Origin: Gammaproteobacteria bacterium
Lineage (GTDB): Bacteria; Pseudomonadota; Gammaproteobacteria; Steroidobacterales; PWYM01
Assembly: GCA_003567475.1 (NCBI GenBank)
Contig: PWZL01000030.1
Coordinates: 1 to 64,000, forward strand
DNA length: 64,000 nt
Direction of reading: 5' to 3'
The translations under genes were made by a program, and so were the position numbers. Under the pieces are notes generated by a model. The model had not been told where the DNA came from. It saw only the letters and a program-made list of their open reading frames with translations, and searched no databases. Below are positions 44,428-52,468 of the stretch, one piece after another (position 1 is the first letter of the stretch; each line of letters opens with the position of its first letter).

Positions 44428-45177
44428 TCAACCGGCCGGATCCGGTGCCGCGAGCAGTCCGGCACGGGTTGCCAGCGCCACCGCGTGGGTGCGGTTTACG
44501 GCGTCGAGCTGGCGGATCGCCGTTTTCATGTGGAACCGGACGGTTTCGACGGAGCGGTCGATTCTCTGCGCGATGGCCCGGTCCGAGAGTCCACCGGCGG
44601 CCAGCTGCAGACACTCCAGTGCGCGCGGCGACAGGGGGCCGGAGGCCCGCCAGCCGCCGCAGTGATCGAAGATCTCGAAGAATTCCCGCCCGAAACCGCG
44701 CATACGTTCCAGCTGCTGCGGCTCGATCACGGACAGGGTCGGCGCCATCCAGCTGAGACACCCGATACGGCCAAATGGCCGGCGCACCGGCACGGTCACC
44801 CCTTCGCTCACCCCATGACGTCGCAGGTAGGACAGGCCCGCGGCCTGGCGGGCCGTCAGTCCGCGGGTCGTCGTCGGGTGGCTCTCGGGCAGCGTCCAAT
44901 GCACGACGGTATCTGGCTCAAGGGGGCGATCCTGCAACGGAAAGTGACTAGCCAGGCCATTGCGAAGCCAGCCGTTCAGAAAGTCCTGCGGCCAGCCGAA
45001 ACGTCTGGCCCAGGTGGTGGCGTCAGCCAGGCGTGGGGCGACAGGCGTGTCCACCTGGTCTCGAAACCCGACGATGGCAAAGCCGAACACACCACGACTT
45101 TCGGCCAGCAGCTCGAGGCATTCGACGCCGCTGCATGCGGCGCGCAGATCCTGGAAAAGGCGCTCTTCGGTGGACAT
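44428..45177 (-). CDS. LuxR-type regulator with autoinducer-binding domain (solo)
   Basis: Transcription factor of 249 residues. N-terminal ligand-binding domain (about 10-165) of the autoinducer type: FGFAIVGFRDQ, FLNGWLRNG, GLTARQAAGLSYLRRHGVSEGVTVPVRRPFGRIG (parts). C-terminal LuxR helix-turn-helix (about 182-245): LSPRALECLQLAAGGLSDRAIAQRIDRSVETVRFHMK is seen, with the conserved Glu and Gly. By eye the Asp that contacts the amide of acyl-homoserine lactones (in the usual Asp-Pro pair) is replaced: the region reads SHFPLQ. No luxI-type synthase is in the window, so this is a LuxR solo probably sensing another molecule. It is divergent from a TonB receptor, with a perfect lux-box-like palindrome between them. 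Confidence 0.9.
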   Translation of the reverse strand: MSTEERLFQDLRAACSGVECLELLAESRGVFGFAIVGFRDQVDTPVAPRLADATTWARRFGWPQDFLNGWLRNGLASHFPLQDRPLEPDTVVHWTLPESHPTTTRGLTARQAAGLSYLRRHGVSEGVTVPVRRPFGRIGCLSWMAPTLSVIEPQQLERMRGFGREFFEIFDHCGGWRASGPLSPRALECLQLAAGGLSDRAIAQRIDRSVETVRFHMKTAIRQLDAVNRTHAVALATRAGLLAAPDPAG

Positions 45178-45203
45178 TCGGCCGTCCGGGAGTTCTCGTC
45201 AAG

Positions 45204-45221
45204 CCTACCCGATCGGGTAGG
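45204..45221. promoter_or_regulatory. Perfect 18-bp lux-box palindrome
   Basis: CCTACCCGATCGGGTAGG, perfectly symmetric and of the lux-box form CT-N12-AG. It lies between the LuxR-type gene (start 45177) and the TonB receptor (start 45286). Its centre (45212.5) is about 42 bp before the predicted start of the rightward transcript, the standard class II position for LuxR activation over the -35. It may also autoregulate the regulator gene, 27 bp away. Confidence 0.82.
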
Positions 45222-45241
45222 TCTGGCTGATGACGCCATTG

Positions 45242-45247
45242 TATACA
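45242..45247 (+). promoter_or_regulatory. -10 of the TonB receptor operon
   Basis: TATACA, 39 bp upstream of the receptor ATG; predicted start of transcription near 45254. At the -35 position (45219-45224) the sequence is AGGTCT, not consensus, and overlaps the lux-box. This is what an activator-dependent promoter looks like. Confidence 0.6.
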
Positions 45248-45285
45248 CTCCAGCGCTTCATGTGCCCGAGATGGAGGGATCCGAG

Positions 45286-47622
45286 ATGAGCACGACACGA
45301 CGCCTGGGGACTCTGGGAGCGGTTGCCTCCGCGGTGGCTGCGGCACTGTCCGCCGCGCCGGCAGCGGCGCAGGGTGCCTCCTCGGTACTCGACGAGATTA
45401 CCGTCACCGCGCGCAAACGCGACGAAAGCCTGCTCGAAGTGCCGCTGACGGTCACGGCCTTCTCGGAGGAGGATATCGCCCGCATTGGCATTCGCAGTCT
45501 TGAGGACATCTCCGATTTCGCTCCTGGCCTGTTCTACTCGACCATGGGCAGCCAGCGGGGCGGGCGGTCGGAGTCGGTCGTGCGCTTTCGTGGCATGGAC
45601 ATCAACGACGTTACACCGGTGCGCCAGCTGGCGTCCGTGTTCGTGGACGGCGTCTACGTATCCGGGGGTCTCTCCAGCATCAGCATGGAGGACGTTGCCC
45701 GGGTCGAGGTGATCAAGGGCCCCCAGAGTGCCTACTTCGGCCGATCGACCTTTGGCGGCGCAGTTAATTTCGTCACCCGCAGGCCCGCCGAGCGTCTTGA
45801 AGGGCAGGTCAACGTGACCGCTGCCGAAGACGGCGAATACGATGTCAGCGCCTCCGTGGACGTGCCGCTGGTCGACGACCGCCTCGCAGCCCGACTGACA
45901 GCGCGCTACTACACCACCGACGGCCGCTGGCGCAGCGCAACCGATGGAGGGCGGCTGGGTGAGGAGGAAACCCGCTCACTCGCCCTCACCGTCAACGCCC
46001 GCCCGACCGACGCGTTGGAGCTGACGTTCCGCGGGTTCATCTCCGAGGACGAAGATGGGCTGCCGCCGACCTTTGCGCTGGACGGCAGTTTCCACAACTG
46101 CGGACCGTTCTTCGAGGGCGGCCGAACCTACATCTGCGGCACGCTGCCCCGCGTCCGGGACATCGAGATCAACACGGTGCTCGACGGCGAGCCGCGGGAC
46201 ATCTATCTCAACAATTCGCGCAACAGCGAGGCGCTCGAGCGTGGCCCCGGGCTGAGCGGCATGGGCCTGCGACGCAAGATGCGCCGCGTCAGCCTGTCCG
46301 GCGACTGGGACATCGCCGACACTGGAATGGTGCTGGCGGGTGCGGCGAGCTACAACCGGCTCGAACAGCGCCGGCTGATGGACCTTGACTACACCGGTGC
46401 GCAGGTCTGGCTGGAAGGTAATTTCCAGGATATCTCCGATACGGGTCTGGAACTGAGGCTGTCCGGCGGGGGCGACAGATTCGACTGGCTGGTCGGCGTC
46501 AGCCGTTTCGCGCTCGACTTCGACACCACCAGTGGTGCCTCTATCGGCTATCTCTATCCGAACCCCGTGTTCGTCAACGGGTTCTTCCTGGACCAGGCGG
46601 TCGTAACCGATGAGGTCACCACCAACGCGGTATTCGGCGCCGTGTCCTACGACCTCACCGACACCGTCAACCTGAGCGTCGAGACTCGCTACCAGCGCGA
46701 CAGAATTGACCAGGGCCAGGTCGCCGATACCGCTGTCCGCGAGACCTTCACCAATTTCCTGCCGCGTGTGATCCTGCAGTGGCAGCCGACCGCCGACACC
46801 AACCTCTATGCGACCTTCGCGAAGGGCAACAAGCCCGGCAACTTCAACATCAGCCTGCTCTCGCTGACAGCCGAGCAGCGAGAAGAAGTCCGCCAGCAGA
46901 CCGGGGCCGTCGAGTTCGTGGATGAGGAGGAGCTCAAGAACTTCGAGCTCGGTCTGAAGCAGCGCCTGTTCGACGGCCGCCTGTTCGTCGGTGTCGCCGC
47001 GTACTATATGGAGTGGACCAACCAGCAGACGCGCACGACCGCGGTGATCACAGATCCGAACACCCCCGCCGGGTTCCGGACCACGCCGGTGATCGTGACG
47101 GCCGGCAAGACCGATCTCTGGGGTGTCGAGCTCGAGAGCACCTTCCAGGTTACAGACCGGCTGTTCCTGCGTGGCGCCTTCAACTGGGCGGCGTCCGAGT
47201 ACAAGGACTTCGAATGTGGCTTCTGCGAGCGGGTCACGGGCACGGTCGACGTCCGCGGCAACGAAACACCGCGCTTTCCGAAGTACTCCGGCAGCCTCGG
47301 TGCCGAGTGGATCGACCAGGTCAATGCCGAACTCGACTACTTTCTCCGTGCCGACGTTATCTACACCGGCAGTGCCTGGGACGAGGCCTTCAACCTGGCG
47401 AAAACAAGTGATTACACCCTGGTCAATGCCCGCGCCGGCCTGCAGGCCGACCGCTGGCGTGCAGAGGTGTTCGTGACCAACCTGTTCAACGATCGCAATT
47501 ACCGTTCCGCCGCCCGTTTCACGGACTTCACGACCGGTACCTTCAACCTCAGCGACTTTGTCACCAATGTCACCCCTGCCGATCCCCGGAAGCTGGGTGT
47601 GCGCCTGAGTTATCGCTTCTGA
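45286..47622 (+). CDS. TonB-dependent receptor under LuxR-solo control
   Basis: Outer-membrane receptor of 778 residues. Signal peptide (about 1-29, ending AAAQ), TonB box DEITVTA (about 35-41), plug domain with LLEVPLTVTAFSEEDIARIG, VVRFRGMDIND, VFVDGVYVSGG and VEVIKGPQSAYFGRSTFGGAVNFVTRRP, then a 22-strand barrel with the closing KLGVRLSYRF. The plug style is that of siderophore/vitamin/large-organic-molecule receptors of the IroN/CirA class; substrate unknown. ATG 45286 is chosen because GGAGG at 45273-45277 is 8 nt upstream; an in-frame ATG at 45271 overlaps that site. It is followed by a Tat-exported flavoprotein gene (20 bp) and a periplasmic protein gene. Confidence 0.95.
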   Translation: MSTTRRLGTLGAVASAVAAALSAAPAAAQGASSVLDEITVTARKRDESLLEVPLTVTAFSEEDIARIGIRSLEDISDFAPGLFYSTMGSQRGGRSESVVRFRGMDINDVTPVRQLASVFVDGVYVSGGLSSISMEDVARVEVIKGPQSAYFGRSTFGGAVNFVTRRPAERLEGQVNVTAAEDGEYDVSASVDVPLVDDRLAARLTARYYTTDGRWRSATDGGRLGEEETRSLALTVNARPTDALELTFRGFISEDEDGLPPTFALDGSFHNCGPFFEGGRTYICGTLPRVRDIEINTVLDGEPRDIYLNNSRNSEALERGPGLSGMGLRRKMRRVSLSGDWDIADTGMVLAGAASYNRLEQRRLMDLDYTGAQVWLEGNFQDISDTGLELRLSGGGDRFDWLVGVSRFALDFDTTSGASIGYLYPNPVFVNGFFLDQAVVTDEVTTNAVFGAVSYDLTDTVNLSVETRYQRDRIDQGQVADTAVRETFTNFLPRVILQWQPTADTNLYATFAKGNKPGNFNISLLSLTAEQREEVRQQTGAVEFVDEEELKNFELGLKQRLFDGRLFVGVAAYYMEWTNQQTRTTAVITDPNTPAGFRTTPVIVTAGKTDLWGVELESTFQVTDRLFLRGAFNWAASEYKDFECGFCERVTGTVDVRGNETPRFPKYSGSLGAEWIDQVNAELDYFLRADVIYTGSAWDEAFNLAKTSDYTLVNARAGLQADRWRAEVFVTNLFNDRNYRSAARFTDFTTGTFNLSDFVTNVTPADPRKLGVRLSYRF

Positions 47623-47642
47623 GTCTGATGGGGTCAGCGACC

Positions 47643-49160
47643 ATGGTCAGCAGGCGCCGTCTCCTGGCCGCCGCCGGTGCGGCGGCGGCCTCGGTCTCAC
47701 TGCCGCTGCGAGCTGCACAGGCTGCTGGCCAGTCCTGGGATCTGCTGATCATCGGCGGCGGAACCGCGGGCCTGCCGGCCGCTATCGCGACTGCCCGTGC
47801 CGGCGGGCGTGTGCTGATCGTCGACAAGGCACCGCGACTCGGTGGCACCCTGTGGTTCTCGGGGGGGCAGATGAGCGCCGCGGGAACACGGTTGCAGCGG
47901 CAGCTCGGTATCGAGGATTCGCCTGCCGATCATCTGGCCGATATCCAACGGCTAAGCCGCGACACGGCCAATCCCGAAATCGCGGGGCTTGCCGTTGAGC
48001 ACGCCGCCGAGACGATCGACTGGCTGCTCGACCGGGGGCTCGAGTTGATGGAAGGACATCCGGTCGTCGGCACCGGGCACGAGCCCTACCTGGTCCGTCG
48101 GGTTTATGGACCGCCAGGCCGTGGCCCAGCGATCCTGCGCCTCCTGGAGGAAGCGCTCACCGGCAGTGCAGGGGCTGTTCGCACGATGACCTCCACTGCG
48201 GCGGTGGAACTCATCCAGGATCGTCGTGGGCGGGTCCGTGGTGCGCTATGCCGCTCGGATGGGTCGGCACCGGTCGAGTTTCATGCGCGCGCCGTGCTGA
48301 TCGCCAGCGGCGGGCACAACGCCAACCCGGAACTGTTCGAGGCCTTGACCGGTGTGCCGCTGTACCGTGCCGCCTGGGTGGGTGAAAACACCGGTGGTGG
48401 TCTGCAGCTCGGTCTGTCTGCCGGTGGGTTCGTGCAGGGCGGTGAGCATTACCTGTGTGATTTCGGCAGTATTCCCGCAAGCCTGGATTGGCCGGCCAAC
48501 GAGTTCGCGCGCTCGGTGCACCATCCCCAACGCCGCGCTCCCTGGGAGTTGATCGTCAACGTCGAGGGTGAGCGTTTCCTGCGCGAGGATGAGCCGAGTG
48601 TCGACCTGCGCGAACGGGCGCTGCTGGAGCAGCCCAGCCAGCGCTACTGGCTGGTGTTCGACCACGCCGCACTGACGCGTGCCCCGACGCTGATTCACTC
48701 GGCGCCGCCGGCCAGCGGTGCCTGGGATACCGGGCGGCTGCTGGGGACATTCGCGTCGCGCCATCCGGCATTCCGCTCGGCGGCCAGTCTGGAGGCGTTG
48801 GCAGAGGCCTGCGGGATGCCTGCGGAGCGCCTCGTCGGCACTGTCGACGACTACAACACGGGCGTGGCGCGAGGAAACGACCGGTTCGGCAGGCGACATC
48901 TACCGCGGCCTCTTGGCGAGCCGCCGTTCTATGCGATCCTGCACCAGGGCAGCAGTCTGTTGTCCTGGGCCGGCCTGGCTGTCGACCGCACGCTTCACGT
49001 GATCCGCACCGACGGCTCGCCCATCGCGGGGCTGTATGCTGCGGGAGAGGTGCTCGGCAAGGGCCAGCTGTCCGGGCAGTGTTTTGCCGGCGGCATGATG
49101 GTGACGCCGGCCCTGACATTCGGCCGCCTGGTCGGCGAGCGGGTGATGGCCGAAGGCTGA
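47643..49160 (+). CDS. Tat-exported FAD-dependent oxidoreductase
   Basis: Periplasmic flavoprotein of 505 residues in the fumarate reductase/3-ketosteroid dehydrogenase-type FAD family (FAD_binding_2). A twin-arginine signal (SRRRLLAAAG, then a long alanine stretch to AAQAAG) implies folded export with FAD bound. Dinucleotide fold LLIIGGGTAGLPAAIATARAGG (read as IIGGGTAGLPAA) at about 36-48; RVLIVDKAPRLGGTLWFSGG; GENTGGGLQLGLSAGG; C-terminal FAD region GLYAAGEVLGKGQLSGQCFAGGMMV. It has no cytochrome or flavin-mononucleotide domain, so electron partner is unknown. ATG 47643 is chosen (GGGG 9 nt upstream); ATG 47628 is possible. Genomic context suggests it acts on the compound brought in by the receptor. 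Confidence 0.88.
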   Translation: MVSRRRLLAAAGAAAASVSLPLRAAQAAGQSWDLLIIGGGTAGLPAAIATARAGGRVLIVDKAPRLGGTLWFSGGQMSAAGTRLQRQLGIEDSPADHLADIQRLSRDTANPEIAGLAVEHAAETIDWLLDRGLELMEGHPVVGTGHEPYLVRRVYGPPGRGPAILRLLEEALTGSAGAVRTMTSTAAVELIQDRRGRVRGALCRSDGSAPVEFHARAVLIASGGHNANPELFEALTGVPLYRAAWVGENTGGGLQLGLSAGGFVQGGEHYLCDFGSIPASLDWPANEFARSVHHPQRRAPWELIVNVEGERFLREDEPSVDLRERALLEQPSQRYWLVFDHAALTRAPTLIHSAPPASGAWDTGRLLGTFASRHPAFRSAASLEALAEACGMPAERLVGTVDDYNTGVARGNDRFGRRHLPRPLGEPPFYAILHQGSSLLSWAGLAVDRTLHVIRTDGSPIAGLYAAGEVLGKGQLSGQCFAGGMMVTPALTFGRLVGERVMAEG

Positions 49161-49248
49161 GCGTCGCTGCCTTCGCCATGTCGTCCCCGCTTGATGGTCG
49201 ACAGTGCTACGCTCCCGGCCGTGCCGGACTGACCTGAGGAGAACATCC

Positions 49249-49902
49249 ATGCGCATGCCCGCCATCGTGTCGCTGCTGGTCCTGGGCGGCCTTTCGCTCG
49301 ACGCGGCCGCCTGGGAACCCAGGCTCTTCGACCCGTCCGGCTACTCGCAGACGGTGACGGCCTGTGATGAGCTTGCCGCGCATCCGCTGGATCCATTCAA
49401 GGTTGCAGCAGGCCATTCGCAGGGCGATGTCGATCTCGCCGCGGCGGTGCCCGCCTGCGAGGCGGCCGTGGCGGCGGACCCGGACAACCCGCGTCTCAAC
49501 TATCAGCTCGCACGGGTCTACGGGTACAGCGGCCAGGGACACAAGGCCTATCCATACCGGAACCGCGCGGTCGAGGCCGACTATCCCCAGGCGCTGTTCG
49601 TGGTCGGGTTTCTCCACATGTTCGGGCTGAACGAACAGCCGCTGGATCGCTGCCGTGGGGGCGAGTTGATTCGCCGGTCCGCGCTGTATGGCCGCTCGGC
49701 CGGGCTGGTCAGCTTTCCGCGTTATGCGCTGCAGGGCCACTTCGAGACCTGCGAGTGGCCGATCGAGCCTGCAGAGCTGCTGGGTTTTCTCGACTATGCC
49801 GATCGCCGGTTCGGGCGGGACTTCTACCGAGGCATGCTCATCGAGTTGCTGGCGGAGCAGGTGCGGGCGCGCTGGCCCGAGGATGCGCCGGACGCCGGTT
49901 GA
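49249..49902 (+). CDS. Periplasmic tetratricopeptide/Sel1-like protein
   Basis: Exported protein of 217 residues. Signal peptide (MRMPAIVSLLVLGGLSLDAAA). The mature part contains TPR/Sel1-like helical units (about 65-125): ACEAAVAADPDNPRLNYQLARVYGYSGQG and YPQALFVVGFLHMFGLNEQP, plus a later unit YALQGHFETCEWPIEPAELLGFLDYA. Cysteines at ACDEL, PACEA, DRCRGG and ETCEW may pair. The ribosome site AGGAG is 7 nt upstream of ATG 49249. It lies 88 bp after the flavoprotein and may belong to the same operon or have its own promoter; function unknown. Confidence 0.8.
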   Translation: MRMPAIVSLLVLGGLSLDAAAWEPRLFDPSGYSQTVTACDELAAHPLDPFKVAAGHSQGDVDLAAAVPACEAAVAADPDNPRLNYQLARVYGYSGQGHKAYPYRNRAVEADYPQALFVVGFLHMFGLNEQPLDRCRGGELIRRSALYGRSAGLVSFPRYALQGHFETCEWPIEPAELLGFLDYADRRFGRDFYRGMLIELLAEQVRARWPEDAPDAG

Positions 49903-49966
49903 CCGCGCGGGGCTGCGCCCCGGCCGCATCTGGCCTGCGGCGGCTGTGTTCACGCGTGGCCGGGCG

Positions 49967-49972
49967 TACAAT
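49967..49972 (+). promoter_or_regulatory. Candidate -10 upstream of the 93-residue gene
   Basis: TACAAT (five of six consensus bases), 30 bp before the ATG at 50002; GGAGA ribosome site at 49992-49996. No clear -35. Confidence 0.4.
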
Positions 49973-50001
49973 GAGTGTCCGCGCTCAACCCGGAGAACCG
50001 C

Positions 50002-50283
50002 ATGCTTGCCGACCTGTTCGAGACCCTGAGGACGACGCCCGAAAAGCTCATCGATCGCCACCATGAAGGCGACGAGGCGCTGATGAGCCTGGTGCGCCGG
50101 GTGGCGGCCGAGCCGGACATGAGTCCGCGGGAATATCTCGCCATGGCCGTGGACAACTTCGTGGACAGCACGTCGGAGTCGGACTGGCTGCCCATCGCCC
50201 AGCGCCTGCACCAGCAGGAGGACCCTGAGCGCTCCTGCATGCACGAGATTGTCCGCGGCCAGATCGAGCGTGATCGAGCCTAG
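50002..50283 (+). CDS. Small conserved-looking hypothetical protein
   Basis: Cytoplasmic acidic protein of 93 residues beginning MLADLFETLRTTPEKLIDRH, mainly helical by inspection, without membrane segments or signal peptide and with one cysteine. I do not recognise a family. The ATG at 50002 follows GGAGA with a 5-nt gap, a good ribosome site. Its last 14 bp overlap the start of the hydrolase gene, so the two are probably translated together. A -10-like TACAAT lies 30 bp upstream. Confidence 0.7.
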   Translation: MLADLFETLRTTPEKLIDRHHEGDEALMSLVRRVAAEPDMSPREYLAMAVDNFVDSTSESDWLPIAQRLHQQEDPERSCMHEIVRGQIERDRA

Positions 50284-50776
50284 GCCTCCGGTCTGTTTTT
50301 CCCATGGCAAGGAGAGCGGGCCATGGGGGACCAAGATCCGCCGGCTTGCCGACGAGGCCGAGGCCCTCGGCTGGCCTGTGGAATCGCTCGATTATCGCGG
50401 CATGGGGGTCGACGAACGGGTCGCCCGGCTGGCGGCCTGGCGCGACACCTGCGCGGTGGCGCCGGTGCTCGTGGGTTCCAGCATGGGCGCTCATGTGGCG
50501 CTGACGCAGGCGGAGCGTGCGTCCGGGCTGTTTCTGATGGCACCTGCCGTCTATATGCCCGGCTACGAGACGGCGACCCCGGCCGCGCCGCCAGGCGTCC
50601 CGATGACGATCGTCCACGGCTGGGCGGACGAGGTGGTCCCGGTCGATGGCGTACTGCGCTATGCGCGCGAGGCCGGCTGCACCCTTCACCTGCTGCCGGG
50701 CGATCACCGACTGCTCGAGCAGCTTGACCTGCTTGCCGCGCTGTTCAGGACCTTCCTGCAGGCCCTGAGGCCCTGA
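50270..50776 (+). CDS. Alpha/beta-hydrolase, small
   Basis: Small alpha/beta-hydrolase-fold protein of 168 residues (YqiA-like size). Oxyanion region CFSHGKESGPWG, nucleophile elbow LVGSSMGAHVAL (Ser), acid in VHGWADEVVPV, and histidine in PGDHRLLEQ make a full catalytic triad. Substrate unknown; the small size leaves no lid domain, typical of esterases acting on short acyl or thioesters. Start is GTG 50270, inside the end of the 93-residue gene; no ATG exists before the first strand. Confidence 0.82.
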   Translation: MIEPRPPVCFSHGKESGPWGTKIRRLADEAEALGWPVESLDYRGMGVDERVARLAAWRDTCAVAPVLVGSSMGAHVALTQAERASGLFLMAPAVYMPGYETATPAAPPGVPMTIVHGWADEVVPVDGVLRYAREAGCTLHLLPGDHRLLEQLDLLAALFRTFLQALRP

Positions 50777-50799
50777 CCCACGAAGCAACAAGGTATGCC

Positions 50800-51480
50800 A
50801 TGCCCCCACTGACGGAACGGATTCCGGAACCCGAACTGATGGAGGCCGCCGACCAGGCGGCAGCCTACGCCGCCGCCGATTTCGAGTCGGCAAACAGCGC
50901 CTTCATCGGTCACCTCGATACCCTGCTTGGTGGTCGCCCGCTGGTGGGTCCGGTGCTTGATCTTGGCTGCGGCCCGGCCGATATCTGCCTGCGGGTCGCC
51001 CGCAGCCACCCGGGCGCCGACATCCATGCGCTGGACGGCTCCGAGGCGATGCTGGCCTGTGCCCGCGAGCGTCTTGGCGCAGCCCCCGAGCTGGCCGGGC
51101 GCATCCGCCTGCTGCACGACACCCTGCCCGTGGAGATGCTGCCCGCGCGGCATTACGAGCTGGTGATGAGCAACAGCCTGCTGCACCATCTGCACCAGCC
51201 GGCCGTGCTGTGGGACACAGTGCGCCGGTTCGGTCGCAGTGGCACGCGGGTGCTGGTGATGGATCTGTTCCGACCGGACTCGACCGAGGCCGCGGCGGCG
51301 CTGGTGCGGACCTGGTCGGGCGATGAGCCGGAGGTGCTGCAGCGCGATTTCTACAACTCGCTGCTGGCGGCTTTCACGCCCGCGGAGGTCGAGGCGCAGC
51401 TCGCAGGCGCCGGCCTGAGCATGCTGGAGGTGCGCGTGGTCTCCGACCGGCACCTGCTGGTGGCCGGACAGCTGCCCTGA
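50800..51480 (+). CDS. Class I SAM-dependent methyltransferase
   Basis: Methyltransferase of 226 residues. SAM-binding motif I is PVLDLGCGPADICLRVAR (about 48-65), acidic motif II IHALDGSEAML, and motif IV YELVMSNSLLHHL. The N-terminus (PPLTERIPEPELMEAADQAAAYAAADFE) and C-terminal VLVMDLFRPDS region suggest a small-molecule rather than a nucleic-acid substrate. It follows the hydrolase by 23 bp, and with the small hypothetical protein the three may form an operon. The next gene, glk, faces it from 43 bp away. Confidence 0.88.
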   Translation: MPPLTERIPEPELMEAADQAAAYAAADFESANSAFIGHLDTLLGGRPLVGPVLDLGCGPADICLRVARSHPGADIHALDGSEAMLACARERLGAAPELAGRIRLLHDTLPVEMLPARHYELVMSNSLLHHLHQPAVLWDTVRRFGRSGTRVLVMDLFRPDSTEAAAALVRTWSGDEPEVLQRDFYNSLLAAFTPAEVEAQLAGAGLSMLEVRVVSDRHLLVAGQLP

Positions 51481-51523
51481 CGCGCAGCCCGGAGCGGTCA
51501 CCCTGTGGCCGGTGCAGGCGTGC

Positions 51524-52468
51524 TCAGCGGTTCGTCAGCAGCTGGATCAGCCCGGGGAATGCAGGGTGTTCGTGGGTGACGACGAATACGGGAATCCCCT
51601 GGAGATAGTCCCGATACCTGCCCTTGGCGCTGAAACGCTCGCGAAAGCCTGAGCGCTGCAGCCGCTCGAGCATGCGCGGCAGAATCCCGCCAGCCAGATA
51701 CACGCCGCCGCGGGCGCCGGCGGACAGGGCCAGGTTGCCGGCGATGGTGGCCAGCATGCGCAGGAACATCTCGACGGCGGCGTCGGCCTCCGTATCGCCC
51801 CGCAGTGCGCGCGCCGTGATCTCCGCCGGATCCAGTGTCTCCACGCTGCGACCCTCCACTCGGGCCAGCAGGCGGTACAGCAGGGCAAGCCCAGGTCCCG
51901 AGACCAGTCGCTCTGCCGACACATGGCCATGCTCGCGCCGGGCCTCGGCGATGACCGCGGCCTCGCGCTCGTCGGCCGCCGCCAGGGTGACGTGTCCGCC
52001 TTCGGCCGCGACCGCGCTCCACCCCCCGTCGTCGCAGGGCACCAGCAGCCCCGTGCCCAGGCCGGTGCCGGGGCCGAGTACGATGCGCGGACTGCGGGGG
52101 TCGCCGAGGCCCTCGCCGAGCGCACGGAGGTCCTGGGGCTTGAGCCGCAGCAGCGCCCAGGCCAAGGCCGTGAAGTCGTTGACCACGTGCAGCCGCTCGA
52201 CACCCAGGGTCCGCGCCAGCCGCGCGCGTGAGAAGGCCCAGTCGATGTTGACCATGGTGACCTGGTCGGTGAGTACCGGACCGGCGACACACAGCGCCGC
52301 ATGGCGCAGTCGCGCCGGTCGGCCGACCTCGGCAAGGTAATGGACCAGCGCTTCGGTGAGGCCGGAGAACCGTTGATTGACCAGTTCCCGAACCGCGGTC
52401 ACCCGGCCGCTGTCGACCAGCGCGCAGCGCGTATTGGTGCCACCGATGTCGGCAATCAGGTCGAGCAT
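51524..52468 (-). CDS. glk: Glucokinase
   Basis: Phosphorylates free glucose to glucose 6-phosphate with ATP; 314 residues, bacterial hexokinase-like fold (E. coli Glk type). Seen: phosphate motif LIADIGGTNTRCALVDSG (about 4-21), catalytic region LHVVNDFTALAWAL with the base Asp, GPGTGLGTGLLVP, and the signature EGGHVTLAAADEREAAV. It is last of a four-gene leftward operon and its start overlaps the otsA stop by 13 bp. With a GH15 enzyme in the same operon it probably re-phosphorylates glucose released from trehalose or glucans, feeding UDP-glucose and glucose 6-phosphate back to OtsA. Confidence 0.95.
   Translation of the reverse strand: MLDLIADIGGTNTRCALVDSGRVTAVRELVNQRFSGLTEALVHYLAEVGRPARLRHAALCVAGPVLTDQVTMVNIDWAFSRARLARTLGVERLHVVNDFTALAWALLRLKPQDLRALGEGLGDPRSPRIVLGPGTGLGTGLLVPCDDGGWSAVAAEGGHVTLAAADEREAAVIAEARREHGHVSAERLVSGPGLALLYRLLARVEGRSVETLDPAEITARALRGDTEADAAVEMFLRMLATIAGNLALSAGARGGVYLAGGILPRMLERLQRSGFRERFSAKGRYRDYLQGIPVFVVTHEHPAFPGLIQLLTNR

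Noticed and set aside
44428-45221. Complete quorum-sensing pair
   Set aside because: No luxI-type synthase on either side in the window and the ligand pocket lacks the expected Asp; called a solo.
43603-45285. Plus-strand extension of the second TonB receptor frame upstream of 45286
   Set aside because: Runs antisense through mtfA and luxR; signal peptide and ribosome site fix the start at 45286.
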